NCBI GenBank assembly: GCA_911728455.2
Contig: OU452228.1
Location: 9,224,629-9,288,628 of the forward strand
Origin: Marthasterias glacialis
Taxonomy: Eukaryota > Echinodermata > Asteroidea > Forcipulatida > Asteriidae
DNA length: 64,000 bases
Direction: 5' to 3'
Positions 62,095 through 64,000 of the stretch are shown here, piece by piece; positions within the stretch are counted from its first letter, which is position 1; each line of letters begins with the position of its first letter. The translations under genes were made by a program, and so were the position numbers. The notes below the pieces were generated by a model that worked only from the letters and a program-made list of their open reading frames with translations, searched no databases and was not told where the DNA came from.

Positions 62095-62329
62095 CTGACA
62101 CAAAAAGTGCCTTTTGCCTAAACTGGAGGCACACACTTGAATCACAATGCAACAAGATCCAACAAGAATGCACTGAATTCAATCACAACAACATCCAGGA
62201 TTAACAAGATATTGATATTACATGTAGAAGGTTCCATTCAGGACTAAAGGCATATGAGCTTTAAGTGGATCTGGGTAATGTCGAGAAATACACCTGATTT
62301 TAAACCGCAATGATCTAGTTAATTGGGCC

Positions 62330-62430
62330 TATTGTCATAAAGCTGCTTAAATATATTAAGCGCAAAAAGTGGCTCCTTAAAACACAAAACAACTTTGCTC
62401 ACCAGAATAAGGATACCAGCCAAAACCCCT
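62330..62430. repeat. GGGCCCAATTTCAT-family fragment
   Basis: 'gggcctattgtcataaagctgcttaa' resembles the family end, followed by 'ttaagcgcaaaaa'. Confidence 0.5.
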
Positions 62431-62492
62431 ATGCTTCCCTGGCCTGGGGCGCTAGTACATGTACTACTAGTACTTGTACTAGGATGGAGTAC

Positions 62493-64000
62493 CCTATTTC
62501 TGAGGTGCTTGCCTAAAAAACATAAAAAAATCACCAACCTGTGCAAAGTGTCCTGTTATTATTGTTGCTGAAGTATTACTTTCCACTTTGACTTAAAAAA
62601 AAACCATCAGTTTTCAGATTAAATTTATGGAGCTTAATTGGATGATAATATGAAATATTTTACCTTACATGAATTACGATTTTTAACTTCCCACCAGTTG
62701 GGCAAGTTTCAATCATTTAGTTTACTAGGCATTTTGATTGTGGAGTACCAAATTTTGTAGACAACCCTGCACTCCATTTGGACTGGTCTGGTATGTCACA
62801 GAATTGCTCCATACTGAGCGCAAAATGGTAACCTCGTAAGTTTAAAACTGACATGCACATTTTTGCGCGCATTCGCCTCGGCCAGTTTTGTACTTGCGCA
62901 GGCAAATTTTTAACCTGCGCGAGTTTCTACTTTGTGTTAAAACACACACATTGAGGGCGACCCTTGCCAAAGTTGTTAAAATGTTTACTTTTTACTGAGA
63001 ATAGGAGACCCGCGGAAATATATGAGACTTTACAATACTACCACACAAGTACCAGTATAGTCAAGTCTCATATTATTTCCGGGGGTCTCATATTTCCGTG
63101 GTATTTGAAAATTAATTTTTTGCGGCGCCAATTTGTCATCTATGGAGGACTTTCATTCAGTGAATTGATAACTAATAGCCCTCTGCCTATCTGGTGAAAA
63201 GAACAAATCTGAAATGTCGAGGAGATCTTTTAAATTTAAATATTTGTGAAATATACGCTATTTTACAGACCGGACAAATTTACGCTGACCATGGCTGCCA
63301 AAAGTGCCATTTTATCATTTAAATTTTTACCTTCAATGTTGTTCTGTCATTCGGAATATCAGTGTCCAGATTCCGTTTCACTTTTTAGAACAAAAATGAT
63401 ATCCAAAGAATTTACTTTCACCTCAAAAAACGTAACAAATTGTCTGACGTCAAAATAAGGCCAGAAAACTGACAATCGGTAAAAAATGAATAACTTTTAA
63501 GAGGCGCCCTCAATGTGTGTGTTTGAACATAAAGTCAAAACTCTCGAAGGTTAAAGACTTGCCATGCCTGTACAAGTAAAAACTCGACAGGGCAAATGCG
63601 TGCAATTTTCAAAGTTGCTCAGTTCAGTTTTCTATTTGGTACTCCGCAAATAAAACGCCTTGTAAAAGAGCGAAACTTGCCCGGCTAGTGGGAAATTAAA
63701 AATTGTAATCCATTTAAAGTTAACTATTTCATACTATGATTGAATTTAGCTCCATAAATGTAGAGGGAAAGGCTTTGCGGACCATTTGAAAAACTCCCGC
63801 AGATATAATGAGACTCCGAAATCACACTGCGCGTATGCTCTCTTTTTGAGACGTTTTCGACGAATTTAATCTGAAAACTGGTGGATTTTGTTCAAGTCAA
63901 AGTGGAAAGTCATACTTCAGCAACAATAGGACACTTTGCACAGGTTGGTGATTGATTTTTTATTTTTATTGAAAAATGCAGCAAATACTGCGGAAATAAG
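62493..64000. mobile_element. Large foldback element reaching the window edge
   Basis: The left arm (about 62,493-62,975) matches, inverted, the right arm (about 63,500-64,000). Shared blocks include 'accaacctgtgcaaagtgtc', 'tttccactttgactt', 'cagttttcagattaaat', 'gggcaagttt', 'ggagtaccaaat' and 'acacacacattgagggcg'. The centre (62,975-63,500) has a second small palindrome (gagacccgcggaaatatatg…tttccgggggtctcatat). No transposase frame is seen. The outer right end may lie beyond 64,000. Confidence 0.85.

Noticed and set aside
61240-61503. Overlapping 86- and 72-residue frames on both strands
   Set aside because: They read fairly well, but no splice signals with a phase matching the neighbouring exons were found; left as intron.

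Overview
This is a 64-kb piece of a large, intron-rich metazoan nuclear genome. Two genes show GT-AG introns, and the remaining DNA is packed with tRNA-headed SINEs, foldback/MITE elements, LINE scraps and minisatellites. Many families recur several times within the window. The repeat flavour (GGGCCCAATTTCAT foldbacks, tRNA-Leu(CAA)-headed SINEs, a BEL/Pao element) fits a marine invertebrate deuterostome such as an echinoderm. That placement is inference from memory, not a database match.

Left end (about 250-2,300, + strand): the last three visible exons of a gene whose C-terminus is a farnesoic acid O-methyltransferase-type (FAMeT, Methyltransf_FA) domain, followed by an AATAAA signal. From 2.3 to 6.9 kb lies a repeat-filled spacer between two convergent genes.

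Main gene (6,949 to at least 62,094, - strand): thirty exons were assembled by eye. Every junction keeps the reading frame, and together they give 5,661 coding bases plus a 2-base partial codon: at least 1,886 residues and a stop. The protein is mostly low-complexity and basic/serine-rich. It carries nine scattered copies of a five-residue motif RPx[S/T]A, an acidic exon with four 24-residue repeats, a charged helical stretch, one textbook IQ motif (IQxxxRGxxxR), a degenerate EF-hand-like segment and a lysine/glutamate-rich tail. I do not recognise it by name. A cytoskeletal or ciliary role binding calmodulin/centrin-type light chains is an inference. The 5' end is not in the window.

Intron content: an 8.2-kb intron (37,364-45,550) holds a whole-looking BEL/Pao LTR retrotransposon (38,003-44,777) on the opposite strand, with 575-bp LTRs that look identical and a 5-bp target duplication, hence very young. 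Other introns hold hairpin-rich minisatellites, nested MITE insertions and a 62-bp locally templated insertion. The right edge (62,493-64,000) is one large element with inverted arms of nearly 500 bp that runs to or past the window end.

No rRNA, functional tRNA gene, CRISPR array or operon-type arrangement is present.
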